Positions 25,901-34,786 are shown, counted from the stretch's first letter. The stretch is 64,000 bases of DNA from Verrucomicrobiota bacterium (GCA_030625775.1 DAOUQC010000008.1:20042-84041), one strand, 5' to 3'. Numbers and translations are program-made. The notes: generated by a model not told the origin, from the sequence alone.

Positions 25901-26893
25901 TCACTCCCCCAGCAGTTTGCCCGCAGCCAAGTAATTCTGTACGTAATCTGCCACCGCATCCTTGAGCGACAGCACCTCCTCGGTATAACCAGCCGCCCTC
26001 AGCTTGCCAATATCCGCCTGGGTGAAGTATTGATACTTCTCCTTCAAGGTTTCCGGCATATCGATGAACTCAATCTTCGCTTCCTGCCCCAGAGCCGCAT
26101 AAATCGCTTCCACCAAATCCACCCAGGTGTGCGCTACGCCGGAGCCAATGTTAAACAAACCGTTGACCTCATTCTGATCAGCAAGAAATAGCGTCATCTT
26201 CACCGCATCTTTCACATAGTGGAAATCCCGCATCTGCTTGCCATCCTCATAATCCGGCCGGTAACTCTTGAACAACTTCACCCCACCCGTTTCCTGGATT
26301 TGTCCAAAGGCCTTGTCCACCACCGAGCGCATGTCTTCCTTGTGCCCCTCGTTGGGACCATAAACATTAAAATATTTCAGCCCCACAATCTGGTCCAAAA
26401 TCCCCGCCCGTTGGGCATAGAGATCAAAGAGATGCTTGGAATAACCATACATATTCAGCGGGCGCAAACGATCCAAATCCTCATCCACATCATCCATCCC
26501 CTGCTCCCCGTCGCCATAAGTCGCTGCCGACGAAGCGTAAACAAAACGCGCGCCATTCTGCAAAGACCAATGCGCCAGACGTTTGGTGTATTCGAAATTA
26601 TTACGCATCAAATAAGCTGCATCCGTCTCCGTAGTCGCCGAGCAAGCCCCCAGATGAAACACTTTAGTCACTCCTCCCAAATCCTCATTCAGATCCACCG
26701 CATCCAACAAATCATCCGCATCGATGTAATCCGCATACCTCAGCGGCACCAGATTTTTCCACTTCTCATCACAAGCCAGTGAATCGCAAAGCAAAATATT
26801 ATCCACTCCCTGCTCATTCAAAGCCCATACCAAGGCGCTGCCAATAAAACCAGCCCCCCCCGTCACCAAAATTCTCTCTTTTCCCTCAGCCAT
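25901..26893 (-). CDS. hldD: ADP-L-glycero-D-manno-heptose 6-epimerase
   Basis: Short-chain dehydrogenase-fold epimerase of 330 residues that makes ADP-L-glycero-D-manno-heptose for the LPS inner core. It shows the NAD(P) motif GGAGFIG at 12-18, the family block LLCDSLACDEKW, LGACSATTETD near 82-91, catalytic YGYSK (Tyr149, Lys153), NVYGPNEGHKEDMRSVV, and MRDFHYVKDAV. These HldD-specific blocks distinguish it from UDP-glucose epimerases. It lies downstream of uxaC across a 43-bp spacer made of 7-bp repeats, which supplies no Shine-Dalgarno sequence before its ATG. Other heptose genes are not in view. Confidence 0.95.
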   Translation of the reverse strand: MAEGKERILVTGGAGFIGSALVWALNEQGVDNILLCDSLACDEKWKNLVPLRYADYIDADDLLDAVDLNEDLGGVTKVFHLGACSATTETDAAYLMRNNFEYTKRLAHWSLQNGARFVYASSAATYGDGEQGMDDVDEDLDRLRPLNMYGYSKHLFDLYAQRAGILDQIVGLKYFNVYGPNEGHKEDMRSVVDKAFGQIQETGGVKLFKSYRPDYEDGKQMRDFHYVKDAVKMTLFLADQNEVNGLFNIGSGVAHTWVDLVEAIYAALGQEAKIEFIDMPETLKEKYQYFTQADIGKLRAAGYTEEVLSLKDAVADYVQNYLAAGKLLGE

Positions 26894-26900
26894 CTTTCAA

Positions 26901-26935
26901 TTCATTGTCCATTATCAATTGTCCACTGTCCATTG
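26901..26935. repeat. Degenerate heptamer repeat filling the uxaC-hldD spacer
   Basis: Five 7-bp units: TTCATTG, TCCATTA, TCAATTG, TCCACTG, TCCATTG. They fill almost the whole 43-bp gap between the uxaC stop and the hldD start, and therefore lie where a ribosome binding site would be expected for hldD. Confidence 0.7.
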
Positions 26936-26936
26936 A

Positions 26937-28361
26937 CTAAACCTCCAGACCAAAAAACTTCTCCGCATTGCCATAACAAATCCGCTTCACCATGTCGCCG
27001 ATCAGTTCTGCATCACGAGGCAGATCCCCACTCTCCATGTCCGCCCCCAGCCGATTGCACAGAATACGCCGGAAATACTCATGCCGCGTAAAAGAAAGAA
27101 AACTCCTCGAATCCGTCAGCATACCCACAAAATGGGAAAACAGGCTGGTATTGGCAAATACCTTCATCTGCTCTTCCATCCCGTCCTTGCAGTCCATGAA
27201 CCACCAGCTCGTTCCCAACTGCAAACGGCATGGAGCTTCACCCTCACAAGCCACTCCACCCTGGAAGTTTCCCAACATGGTCGCCAGAGAATAATTATTC
27301 ACCGGATTGAGCGGGTAAATGATCATCTTCGGCAAAGCCCCACGTTGCTGCAAGGCGTCCAGATAGTGTCGCAGGGCCTGGGCATGATTCACATCCGCCA
27401 TCGAATCACAGCCCACATCACGGCCCAGCTTTTGAAACATCGTCGTACTGTTGTTGCGTTCGCATCCGATATGCAACTGCTTCGTCCAGCCCGCCGCCGC
27501 ATCCAACTCTCCAAAAAACAACATCAGGTAATTACCAAATTTTTCCGTCTCGATCTCACCTGCTGATTGGCCACTGCGCGTAGCCGCAAAAATTTTGTCT
27601 GCATCAGATTCCGAACATTCCGCATCAAAAATACGATACAAACCGTGATCCGAAATCCGCCCACCCATCTGATGAAAAAAATTATGGCGGCTACGGATAG
27701 CAGCTTTGAAACCCCTCAAGCTCGAGCAATCCACTCCACTCACCTCTGACAAGCTATCCGCCCAGTCATTAAATATACCGGCATCATCGACCCTCAGAGC
27801 TACGTCCGGACGAAAGGTCGGATAAACCTTCACTTCACAACTCACATCATCGCGAATCGCCGCATGGTGCTCCAGCGAATCCACCGGATCATCTGTCGTG
27901 CACAAAGCACGCACCTTCATCTTTTTCAGCAAACCGCGTGTCGAGAACTCCGGTTCCGCCAACTTCGCATTGCCCACTTCCCAAACCTTGTCCGCCGTAG
28001 CTGGGGAAAATAAATCATCGATTCCAAAATAACGGCTCAACTCCAAATGAGTCCAGTGATACAAGGGATTGCCCATTGCATGCGGCACCGTCGCCGCCCA
28101 GGCATCAAACTTCTCCCGGGCTGAAGCATCGCCCGTACAAAAACGCTCAGGCGTCCCATTGGCCCGCATCGCCCGCCACTTGTAATGATCCCCCGCCAAC
28201 CAGATCTCCTGCAAATCTGCGAAACGTCGGTCACTGGCAATTTCATCCGGCGGCAGATGGTTGTGAAAATCCAAAATCGGCTCGTCTTCAGCAAAATCGT
28301 GATACAACTCACGAGCCGCACCACTCTGCAAAATAAAATCGTCGTGAATCAATGTGTTCAT
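26937..28361 (-). CDS. uxaC: Glucuronate isomerase (uronate isomerase)
   Basis: 474-residue TIM-barrel enzyme of the amidohydrolase superfamily that converts D-glucuronate to D-fructuronate (and D-galacturonate to D-tagaturonate). Family blocks are ILDFHNHLPPDEI with the metal-type His-x-His, NPLYHWTHLELSRYFGI, CTTDDPVDSLEHH, and SWWFMDCKDGMEEQM toward the end, with FVGMLTDSRSFLSFTRHEYFRR before the C-terminus. The start is the ATG at 28361 (MNTLIHDDFIL, the usual UxaC N-terminus) with GGAAAAG just before it; the in-frame TTG at 28376 is less likely. It implies use of uronic-acid-containing polysaccharides. uxuA/uxuB-type genes are not in this window. Confidence 0.95.
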   Translation of the reverse strand: MNTLIHDDFILQSGAARELYHDFAEDEPILDFHNHLPPDEIASDRRFADLQEIWLAGDHYKWRAMRANGTPERFCTGDASAREKFDAWAATVPHAMGNPLYHWTHLELSRYFGIDDLFSPATADKVWEVGNAKLAEPEFSTRGLLKKMKVRALCTTDDPVDSLEHHAAIRDDVSCEVKVYPTFRPDVALRVDDAGIFNDWADSLSEVSGVDCSSLRGFKAAIRSRHNFFHQMGGRISDHGLYRIFDAECSESDADKIFAATRSGQSAGEIETEKFGNYLMLFFGELDAAAGWTKQLHIGCERNNSTTMFQKLGRDVGCDSMADVNHAQALRHYLDALQQRGALPKMIIYPLNPVNNYSLATMLGNFQGGVACEGEAPCRLQLGTSWWFMDCKDGMEEQMKVFANTSLFSHFVGMLTDSRSFLSFTRHEYFRRILCNRLGADMESGDLPRDAELIGDMVKRICYGNAEKFFGLEV

Positions 28362-28374
28362 CTTTTCCGAATTC

Positions 28375-28416
28375 AAAACTCCTAATTCTTAATTCCTAAT
28401 TCCTAATTCCTAATTC
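28375..28416. repeat. Heptamer tandem repeat (CTAATTC)x5 upstream of uxaC
   Basis: AAAACTC followed by five units at 28382-28416: CTAATTC, TTAATTC, CTAATTC, CTAATTC, CTAATTC. The array abuts the antiporter stop codon and ends 21 bp before the uxaC ATG. The first 28 bases match the repeat at lpxB (1980-2007) with one difference. Confidence 0.9.
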
Positions 28417-29400
28417 TTACAATCCCTGCACCCGGTCGAACCACAAATACACCGTATAGCCCAGATAAATCAACAACAGCAGTGCTCCCTCTGGTCGAGC
28501 CAAACGCCTCCGGGTCCACATCAGCGGTACCACCAGCACCACCATGCCCATCATCACCGCGAGGTCAACCGGTTCGATGGCGGTGATCACCATTCGTTTC
28601 ACCATAGCCGTTGCCCCTAGAACCAGCAGCAGATTAAAAATACATGAACCGATGGCATTGCCCGAAATGATATCCCCCTGACGGCGAATGACCGCAACAA
28701 TGGAAGTCGCCAGTTCAGGCAGGGAGGTGCCAAAAGCTATTACCGTGAGCGATATAAAAGCCGAAGGAACATTCATCCGCTCGGCAATGCCCACCGCTCC
28801 CTCCACCAACCATTCCGCACCAAAATACAAACCCACCAGTCCCACTAGAATCAAACCCACCATCCCTATCCAACCCTCGTTTTTTTTCCCCGAGGCCTCC
28901 CCATACTCATCTTCAAATTCCTCCAGTACTTCCGGGTTACTCTCCTTCTTCGAAGCACGAAAACTATACACTGTATAAACAATCACCCCCAATACCAGCA
29001 CGCCCCCCTCCCACACCTCCACAGCCCCGTCCCACAACATGGCAATCACCCCCGCCGATACCACCAACAGGATAGGCATGTCGCGTATCAGTAGCTGCGC
29101 TTTGATATCAAGCGGTCGGATCAAAGCACTGATACCCAGGATCAATCCTATATTACAGATATTCGATCCCACCAGATTACCAAGAGCTGCATTGGCATCA
29201 CCTGCGAGATTAAAATTCAAACATACAAACAGCTCCGGACTGCTGGTGCCAAAAGCCACAATCGTCAGTCCCACCACCAAGGGTGACACCCCAAGCCGCA
29301 CTGCCAGCCTGGCACTGCCGCGCACCAACCACTCCGCACCAACCACCAGCGCCACCAGCCCCGCCACCAGCAGAAATATATCCCACCAGAGACCGCTCAT
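28417..29400 (-). CDS. Calcium/sodium antiporter (CaCA family, YrbG/CaxA-like)
   Basis: 327-residue inner-membrane exchanger with about ten transmembrane helices arranged as two inverted repeats. The ion-binding alpha motifs are VAFGTSSPELF (51-56 core) and IAFGTSLPELATS (224-229 core), each followed by GNLVGSNICNI- or GNAIGSCIFNL-type helices. A hydrophilic, Glu/Lys-rich cytoplasmic loop lies between the halves (about 150-178). Members exchange Ca2+ for Na+ or K+. Its ATG overlaps the stop of the upstream YugP-type peptidase gene (ATGA at 29397-29400), so the two are coupled. Confidence 0.92.
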   Translation of the reverse strand: MSGLWWDIFLLVAGLVALVVGAEWLVRGSARLAVRLGVSPLVVGLTIVAFGTSSPELFVCLNFNLAGDANAALGNLVGSNICNIGLILGISALIRPLDIKAQLLIRDMPILLVVSAGVIAMLWDGAVEVWEGGVLVLGVIVYTVYSFRASKKESNPEVLEEFEDEYGEASGKKNEGWIGMVGLILVGLVGLYFGAEWLVEGAVGIAERMNVPSAFISLTVIAFGTSLPELATSIVAVIRRQGDIISGNAIGSCIFNLLLVLGATAMVKRMVITAIEPVDLAVMMGMVVLVVPLMWTRRRLARPEGALLLLIYLGYTVYLWFDRVQGL

Positions 29401-30119
29401 TTACCCTCCTTTTTTTCATCTGTCGAATCATCGCTGCCAAGATGGGGGGCAATCAACGAGCCCAACCACGACAAAGCCGTAAAAAAACCTTCAATATAAG
29501 CCGATGGCGCCACCCGCATCATTTTCTCCACCCCCACCCTCTCATCGTAGTTCGCAAACGGCTTAATCTTACGCAGCACTTTTTTGGACCGCTCACTGGC
29601 ATCCAATTCGATCGGCATGGTACCCAGATTATAGCCAGACAACAGAGTCCACGACAGAACCAGGAAAAACACTCCCGATTTGCCCATCGCCGGCATCACC
29701 ATCATCACCCCGCCCGCAATGACCAGAGGTAACGTCAAAAACATCGAAGCTTTCACCGCCGATATCCGCCACCGCAGTGGATGATAACCCTCGCGTTGCT
29801 GAATCGCATGCCCGGCTTCATGTGCGGCAATGCCCAGCGCCGAAAAAGTCGAGCCCGCAAAATGCTGTGGAGCGAGGGACAGCCGTTTGCGATCAGGATC
29901 ATAAAAGTCGGCAAACAGTCCCCCTAACAGGCCACTGCTCCGTACCACTTCAACATCGTGAATTCCCGATGCTTCCAGAATTTGTCGCGCCAGTCCCTCA
30001 CCCGTCAGACCGGTGGGAGACAAATTTTTCATCTCCTCATCATAAATCGTCCGGTACTTGCCGCGACCATAAAGAGTCACCGCCAGAGTCAGAGCAAACA
30101 ACAAAAGAAAAATCAACAT
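29397..30119 (-). CDS. YugP-family membrane zinc metallopeptidase
   Basis: 240 residues. An N-terminal transmembrane segment (1-18) is followed by a soluble region with FADFYDPDRKRLSLAPQHF, then the zinc-binding HEAGH at 100-104 within GIAAHEAGHAIQQREGYHPL. Two further hydrophobic segments follow (about 125-145 and 150-168), and MPIELDASERSKKVL gives the conserved third-ligand region. The C-terminus is acidic/Lys-rich. YugP peptidases are widespread, but their substrates are unknown. It is first in a two-gene unit with the Ca2+/Na+ antiporter. Confidence 0.9.
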   Translation of the reverse strand: MLIFLLLFALTLAVTLYGRGKYRTIYDEEMKNLSPTGLTGEGLARQILEASGIHDVEVVRSSGLLGGLFADFYDPDRKRLSLAPQHFAGSTFSALGIAAHEAGHAIQQREGYHPLRWRISAVKASMFLTLPLVIAGGVMMVMPAMGKSGVFFLVLSWTLLSGYNLGTMPIELDASERSKKVLRKIKPFANYDERVGVEKMMRVAPSAYIEGFFTALSWLGSLIAPHLGSDDSTDEKKEGK

Positions 30120-30287
30120 AACTGCCTGTCAATCTGCCAAAGCTTAAGCCAAAAACGTAGGACAAAATGCCATTCCTCCCACACCTACAGCGTCCAAATC
30201 AAGGGATTGGCAATCTGTTCTACCTCCTGCGCACAGGATTGGTGTCCATATTCGAAGCTTCTCCATCAGTTTTGTCTTTCCTGCTTA

Positions 30288-31451
30288 TTATTTCACTTCG
30301 GCTTTCACAGTGATCTCCGGGTGTTTTCCGGGAGCAAGCACTGCATTCCAGACCTTGAACTTTAAATCGAACGTTGTCAGGGATTTCAAAGTCATCACTC
30401 TGATCTCGGTCGAACTGTGGGGAGCAAAGTGCAACAAATCTGCATTCCCATGCAAAGCAAAATCACTTTTATTCTCCATCACATAATTTGCATCACTGTT
30501 ATTCTCGATCTCCACAACAGCAATGAAACTGTCCTTGAGATAGCTCACCTTCTTCACCGCCAGCGAAGCCTGGATCAAGGGTTTTAAAAATTCTTCCCGC
30601 CCGATCAGGGTATTTTTAAACCAAACGACCGTCCTCCGGTTCATCAAAGCATCCTTCAATGCCGCCTCCGTTTTTTCCTTGGCAAACACCAGGGTCACAG
30701 GACGATGCCCGCCCTCAGCCACCTTATACTGCCAGTCGATCAGTCCATGAATATCCGACGTTCCCATCATAGTAAGATTATGATCCAATGCAATCTGGAT
30801 CGCATCGTCAGAATAGGTCGAATCATTCACCACCTCAATGCCGTGAATCAAACCGTCAGCAATGAGCTTCTTGTGCATGTCCGTCAACTTCACTGTTCCC
30901 GCCTTGGATTGTCGAACCCAGTTGGGATGATTCCAGAAAATGTAAGCACCTTGCTTTCCCGCCTCTTTGTAAGCGTCCACCGGATCATCTGTCACCAGCT
31001 TGGTGGCGTCTTTCAGAAAAATCGCATTAGCGTGTCCGGGAGGCATGTCCCGTGTAATCTCCGATCCATTGACCACGATCACCGCATTCTTTTTACCGAT
31101 AGGCTTCGCAATTTGATAAGCCCGGTTGCGATCGGGATGAGGGATGTCTTTTTTGTGCGGCTGGTACTCAAGATGCTCGGTCAGGGAAATTGCATCCAAG
31201 CCATCACGGGCCGCTTCTGCAACCCGGATCGGTGGCCATACATTGCCATCCGACAAAGCCGTATGCTGATGAAAATCTGTTTTCAAGGTTCGATAGCCCG
31301 GAATATCGGGAAACTCGATCTTGCGTCCATCTTCGTGCGAGTGCGGGGGGTGCGCCCAGCCATTCATCACAAAAAGAGCTCCTGCAGCGAGCAGCAGGAA
31401 CCCGCCTTTCAAACATTGACCTGTCTTCATATTTTTTATCATAAAAACCAT
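30288..31451 (-). CDS. Exported PHP-domain phosphoesterase (Sb-PDE-like)
   Basis: 387 residues from the ATG at 31451, with alternative in-frame ATGs at residues 4 and 8. A signal peptide (GGFLLLAAGALFVMNGWA) precedes a His-rich segment (HPPHSHEDG). The PHP metal site starts at about 59 with DFHQHTALSDG (His61, His63, Asp68); AISLTEHLEY, VNGSEITRDMPPGHANAIF, WNHPNW and GTSDIHGLIDW supply the remaining ligands. The C-terminal ~120 residues look like a beta-sandwich. PHP proteins with this order hydrolyse phosphodiesters; export points to a periplasmic role. It is only 10 bp downstream of the Nramp-like transporter gene, so the two are probably co-transcribed. Confidence 0.85.
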   Translation of the reverse strand: MVFMIKNMKTGQCLKGGFLLLAAGALFVMNGWAHPPHSHEDGRKIEFPDIPGYRTLKTDFHQHTALSDGNVWPPIRVAEAARDGLDAISLTEHLEYQPHKKDIPHPDRNRAYQIAKPIGKKNAVIVVNGSEITRDMPPGHANAIFLKDATKLVTDDPVDAYKEAGKQGAYIFWNHPNWVRQSKAGTVKLTDMHKKLIADGLIHGIEVVNDSTYSDDAIQIALDHNLTMMGTSDIHGLIDWQYKVAEGGHRPVTLVFAKEKTEAALKDALMNRRTVVWFKNTLIGREEFLKPLIQASLAVKKVSYLKDSFIAVVEIENNSDANYVMENKSDFALHGNADLLHFAPHSSTEIRVMTLKSLTTFDLKFKVWNAVLAPGKHPEITVKAEVK

Positions 31452-31461
31452 CTAGCAAGGG

Positions 31462-32817
31462 CTACAAAAAAGGTTTAGCCACCATATAGACCCCTACCGC
31501 TATAATCGCTGCTGCACTCAAGAACAAGGCGATGTCGTAAAAACGTGAGGGTTTCAAATCTTCTCCCAAACGGCGAAAACGAAAATACAAAGCCGCATAC
31601 ACCACAATCAACAGAATGACCGAGGTAGCCGCCCCCCCGATCAATACCATCACCCCCGGTGCCTTGAACCACAAAAAAAGCACCAGCCAGAAAAACGGAA
31701 AGATCCAGGAGAAAATTGCGATCAAGCGCGAGCGGGTTTTGGTATCGGTAAAGGATGTCTCGGTGATCTGGGTGTAAGCATCCGAAAACAAGCGGGTCCA
31801 CCCGGCCAGAGCTGATAACAAAGTTGAAAACAGCACCACAAAAGCCCCTGTCAAAAAGACGTTTTTTGCCCCCAATCCAAGGGTATCGGTGTACATTCTC
31901 GAAAGCGTCTCCACTATTTTTGTGCTCTCGGGAACCAAACCCTGCCCGTGCAGGATCGCCGCCCCCAACAGGTAAAAAGCCACTGTCACAATCGTATAAG
32001 CCACCATCGCCAGCAGTGCATCCACATACATAATTTTGATCCACCCTTTCGCCCGTCTCACCCAGGCCTGCGAACCATCACGTGGACCGGTTTTGGCAGC
32101 GTAACCCTTCTCCAGCAACCAGTAATTGTACATCATGATTTCGTCCCCACCCACTCCCGTTATCCCGAATGCCGCAAGCGCTGTGATCACCACCGCTGAA
32201 GGCAATTTGAATTCCAAGCCGCTCGACACCGCCTGCCAGGTCAAAGCAAATTCCGTTTTCTGCAGCATCACCAGTGAAATCAAAGTAAGCACGGTGAACA
32301 GACCAATCATGACAATGGACAGTTTTTCGATCAGGCCGTATTTGCCTCGAAATACCAGCAAAGCCACGACGACTGCTGCAATCACGGCCCACATCGAAAT
32401 GGAAACTGCGGGAATGGCCATATTCAAAATGATCGCCACTCCTCCGACAATCCCCCCCACTTGAAAAAATTTGAAAATCATCAGCGCCAACCACACCCAG
32501 ATCGACCAGTTGGCTCGCCCGAATCTGGGGCCGGGCAACTTGTTGAACGCCGCCAGGGATGTCTCACCGGTATTGATCGCATGTTTGCCGAACTCCAGTT
32601 GCACCGCCACCTTCACCAGGCAACTCACCAGCACCACCCACAAAGTCACAAAACCCGCTTTGGCTCCCAACTGGGTTGTCATGATCAACTCCCCCGAACC
32701 TACAATCGAAGCCGACAATATAAACCCCGGCCCAAGGAATTTCAGCATCCCAAAAAAGTTCTTCGGTGGCTCTTCAACTTTGGCCTCAGTCAATACGTAG
32801 GGGTTTTCCTCATCCAT
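31462..32817 (-). CDS. Nramp-like divalent metal transporter with non-canonical metal site
   Basis: 451 residues, about eleven transmembrane helices in the LeuT-like fold. The overall Nramp layout is clear: FLGPGFILSASIVGSGELIMTTQLGAKAGF aligns with TM1, a Gly/Ala-rich second helix and an internal repeat follow. The TM1 metal-binding DPGN is replaced by VGSGEL (39-44), and the TM6 Met-Pro-His region reads GITGVGGDEIMMY (218-230). With both chelating motifs gone, transition metal transport is doubtful; Mg2+ or a non-metal solute are options. It is followed by the PHP phosphoesterase gene 10 bp downstream. Family is sure at superfamily level; substrate unknown. Confidence 0.8.
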   Translation of the reverse strand: MDEENPYVLTEAKVEEPPKNFFGMLKFLGPGFILSASIVGSGELIMTTQLGAKAGFVTLWVVLVSCLVKVAVQLEFGKHAINTGETSLAAFNKLPGPRFGRANWSIWVWLALMIFKFFQVGGIVGGVAIILNMAIPAVSISMWAVIAAVVVALLVFRGKYGLIEKLSIVMIGLFTVLTLISLVMLQKTEFALTWQAVSSGLEFKLPSAVVITALAAFGITGVGGDEIMMYNYWLLEKGYAAKTGPRDGSQAWVRRAKGWIKIMYVDALLAMVAYTIVTVAFYLLGAAILHGQGLVPESTKIVETLSRMYTDTLGLGAKNVFLTGAFVVLFSTLLSALAGWTRLFSDAYTQITETSFTDTKTRSRLIAIFSWIFPFFWLVLFLWFKAPGVMVLIGGAATSVILLIVVYAALYFRFRRLGEDLKPSRFYDIALFLSAAAIIAVGVYMVAKPFL

Positions 32818-32870
32818 AAGCTGTCAACATGGCTACGCTGAGCACTCCTGACAAGCTTCAAAGTGCTTCA

Positions 32871-33099
32871 GGGTGTGAATGAAAGTGATGGTTCTCTCCT
32901 GGGGGCATAGTTGACATCTTCGTGGTGCAGATTTGACTCCGTCTATCTTCGGTTCCATATCTGCGGGGAAAGCTTAAGTTGCTAAGGCCGATATGAAATT
33001 GCCTGCGGCTGTCTACGCATGGCTTCGGCTCTGCCCCACATTAGTAGAAGTCATCCAACTCTGAATATTGATAATTATTCTCCGCTTTCATTCACACCC
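32871..33099. repeat. 229-bp segment bounded by a 15-bp perfect inverted repeat
   Basis: GGGTGTGAATGAAAG at 32871-32885 and its exact reverse complement at 33085-33099. The inner 199 bp hold no convincing ORF or RNA. The right arm also encodes the last residues and stop of the 33088-33600 gene. The arrangement resembles a small non-autonomous (MITE-like) element or an inverted duplication of the gene end; I see no target-site duplication. Confidence 0.55.
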
Positions 33100-33600
33100 A
33101 GCCCCTTCTACCGGCTGTTCCACTCTTGGCTCTATTTTATCCAGTAACTTCTGAAATGCGATGGGGGTTCGCGCAGACATTGTTACCCCAACCATCAGGA
33201 TTATGCAGGCAATCAAGACTGAAACCCATTTGCGCAAAGCAAATTCCTTGCGCTGCTTTAAAATGTGCACTGTCGTACAAACGAGTCCCAGAAGGGCGAT
33301 CATGCCCAGGTAAAATGAACAAGCAGGCAGGAAATACTCAAACCCATAGTTGAATATCTGTTCCCCGCTATCCCACGATGTAGCCAGCAAAAAGGCCCAC
33401 CAAACAATCTGATTTATCACCAGATATGCCGAACTGAAAACGATCACCGTGCCCACTGCGATTCCTCGCTTGGCAATGCCCGAGTAAAAATAAAACAGGA
33501 TGACCAGAAACAAAAGATTGGCCGTCTGGAATGGGGTCCACGAAACACCAAATGAAAAAGCTTCCACGTAATAATCAAAAAGTGTTTTTGGCTCGTTCAT
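33088..33600 (-). CDS. Four-helix membrane protein of unknown function
   Basis: 170 residues with four predicted transmembrane helices (about 22-42, 46-72, 85-110 and 124-142), short loops, and a C-terminal tail after SARTPIAF. I do not recognise a family. The stop codon and last residues lie in the right arm of a 15-bp inverted repeat, so the C-terminus may have been changed by an insertion. It is followed by no gene for 270 bp. Alternative: a degraded end of a longer protein. Confidence 0.6.
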   Translation of the reverse strand: MNEPKTLFDYYVEAFSFGVSWTPFQTANLLFLVILFYFYSGIAKRGIAVGTVIVFSSAYLVINQIVWWAFLLATSWDSGEQIFNYGFEYFLPACSFYLGMIALLGLVCTTVHILKQRKEFALRKWVSVLIACIILMVGVTMSARTPIAFQKLLDKIEPRVEQPVEGAGCE

Positions 33601-33685
33601 TATCCAGGCAGTTTTTTTTGCCTCATAGTTTCGATGCAGAGAACATCCTTAGCGATTACAAATCGAACCTTCGTTTATAACGAGC

Positions 33686-34786
33686 TCACTCCCCCCTGAC
33701 CATGTCCGGCGTGATCACGATGGCCCAGGTTGACCAAACTCCCTGCCCTTCAGGGCGGACAAATTGGCTGTAGGGAATGCCGTGTTTCATCCAATACCTG
33801 TTCATGTTGGGATCGGGATTCATCTTGGAAGCACGTGGATTCGAATCCTGGAGAAGGGTCTGGGCATCCAGTTTTCCCACACTGATTTTTTTTTCCTCAC
33901 TCAACAATCGATACGCATTTTTAGAAAAGGGAATCGTGCGATTGCCCTCTTCTTCCTTGAAGGCAAATATCACGCCCCTGAATCCTGCCTCACTTTTCAC
34001 TCGAATCACAATGATATCATTCTCACCAAGATCCTGAGGACTGCTGGTGGCATCGATATATTCGGGGTCATCCGAGATATCTTTATAGCGAAGTTTTTTG
34101 CCATTGATAAATATATCGATCTCCCCTTTCACCACAAAGTGAGCACACGCCCGCATCAGCTTTTGACCAGCAGGTTCCGGAGAAAGAATAATAGGCTTCA
34201 TCTCCGCCGACCCTGTACCAACCACCGCAGGATTACTGGAGAGTAACGATTGACGGTAAGCATAGACAATCTTGGCATTCTCCAGCTTTCGTTCCCTGGT
34301 CAAATCTGATTCAAGTTTTTTGAGAGATTGCTGCAAGGCCGGATCGAGCTTATTCCTGATTTTTTGCCATTCGCTCGTCCAGATTTCACGCAAACCAATC
34401 AATGCTTCAGGTGTGTCTTGTGGAAGGTCTGGAAAAGTTGCATTCTTCCTGACCGCGGAAACCGAATCTACTGGCAGCACAGCCAGGGTTTTTTTGATAC
34501 TTGCAAGCTTGTCTTTTTCCTGCTGGAAAGCATCGGTGGTTTTCAAATCCCCGGCATCGGCAGCCTTATTGAGACGGACATCCAATACCCGCCCATACTT
34601 TGTCGCCAGCTCATTCACCTGTGATTGCCGGGCTTTCAAGTAGGCATCCAGCCGGGGTTTCAAGTCAATCAACACCACCAGAGGCACCTCTTTTGATGTA
34701 TTTCCTGCCCCCTGGCCTTGTGAAAGCGTATTACCAAAAAAAAGGACGATCAAACAACCATATCTTATCAGTCTCCCTTGATTCAT
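33686..34786 (-). CDS. Exported coiled-coil protein of unknown function
   Basis: 366 residues. The signal peptide covers about 1-24 (CLIVLFFGNTLSQGQG). Residues ~40-190 are charged and helical with heptad character (RLDAYLKARQSQVNELATKYG, LTRERKLENAKIVYAYRQSLL), a probable coiled coil. Residues ~205-300 look like a beta-sandwich (HFVVKGEIDIFINGKKL, ENDIIVIRV), and the last ~65 residues hold NRYWMKHG and VWSTWAIVITPDMV. Helix-rich N-terminus plus a small beta domain is common among verrucomicrobial secreted proteins, but I do not know this family. It lies in a row of exported unknowns reading the same way. Confidence 0.7.
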   Translation of the reverse strand: MNQGRLIRYGCLIVLFFGNTLSQGQGAGNTSKEVPLVVLIDLKPRLDAYLKARQSQVNELATKYGRVLDVRLNKAADAGDLKTTDAFQQEKDKLASIKKTLAVLPVDSVSAVRKNATFPDLPQDTPEALIGLREIWTSEWQKIRNKLDPALQQSLKKLESDLTRERKLENAKIVYAYRQSLLSSNPAVVGTGSAEMKPIILSPEPAGQKLMRACAHFVVKGEIDIFINGKKLRYKDISDDPEYIDATSSPQDLGENDIIVIRVKSEAGFRGVIFAFKEEEGNRTIPFSKNAYRLLSEEKKISVGKLDAQTLLQDSNPRASKMNPDPNMNRYWMKHGIPYSQFVRPEGQGVWSTWAIVITPDMVRGE

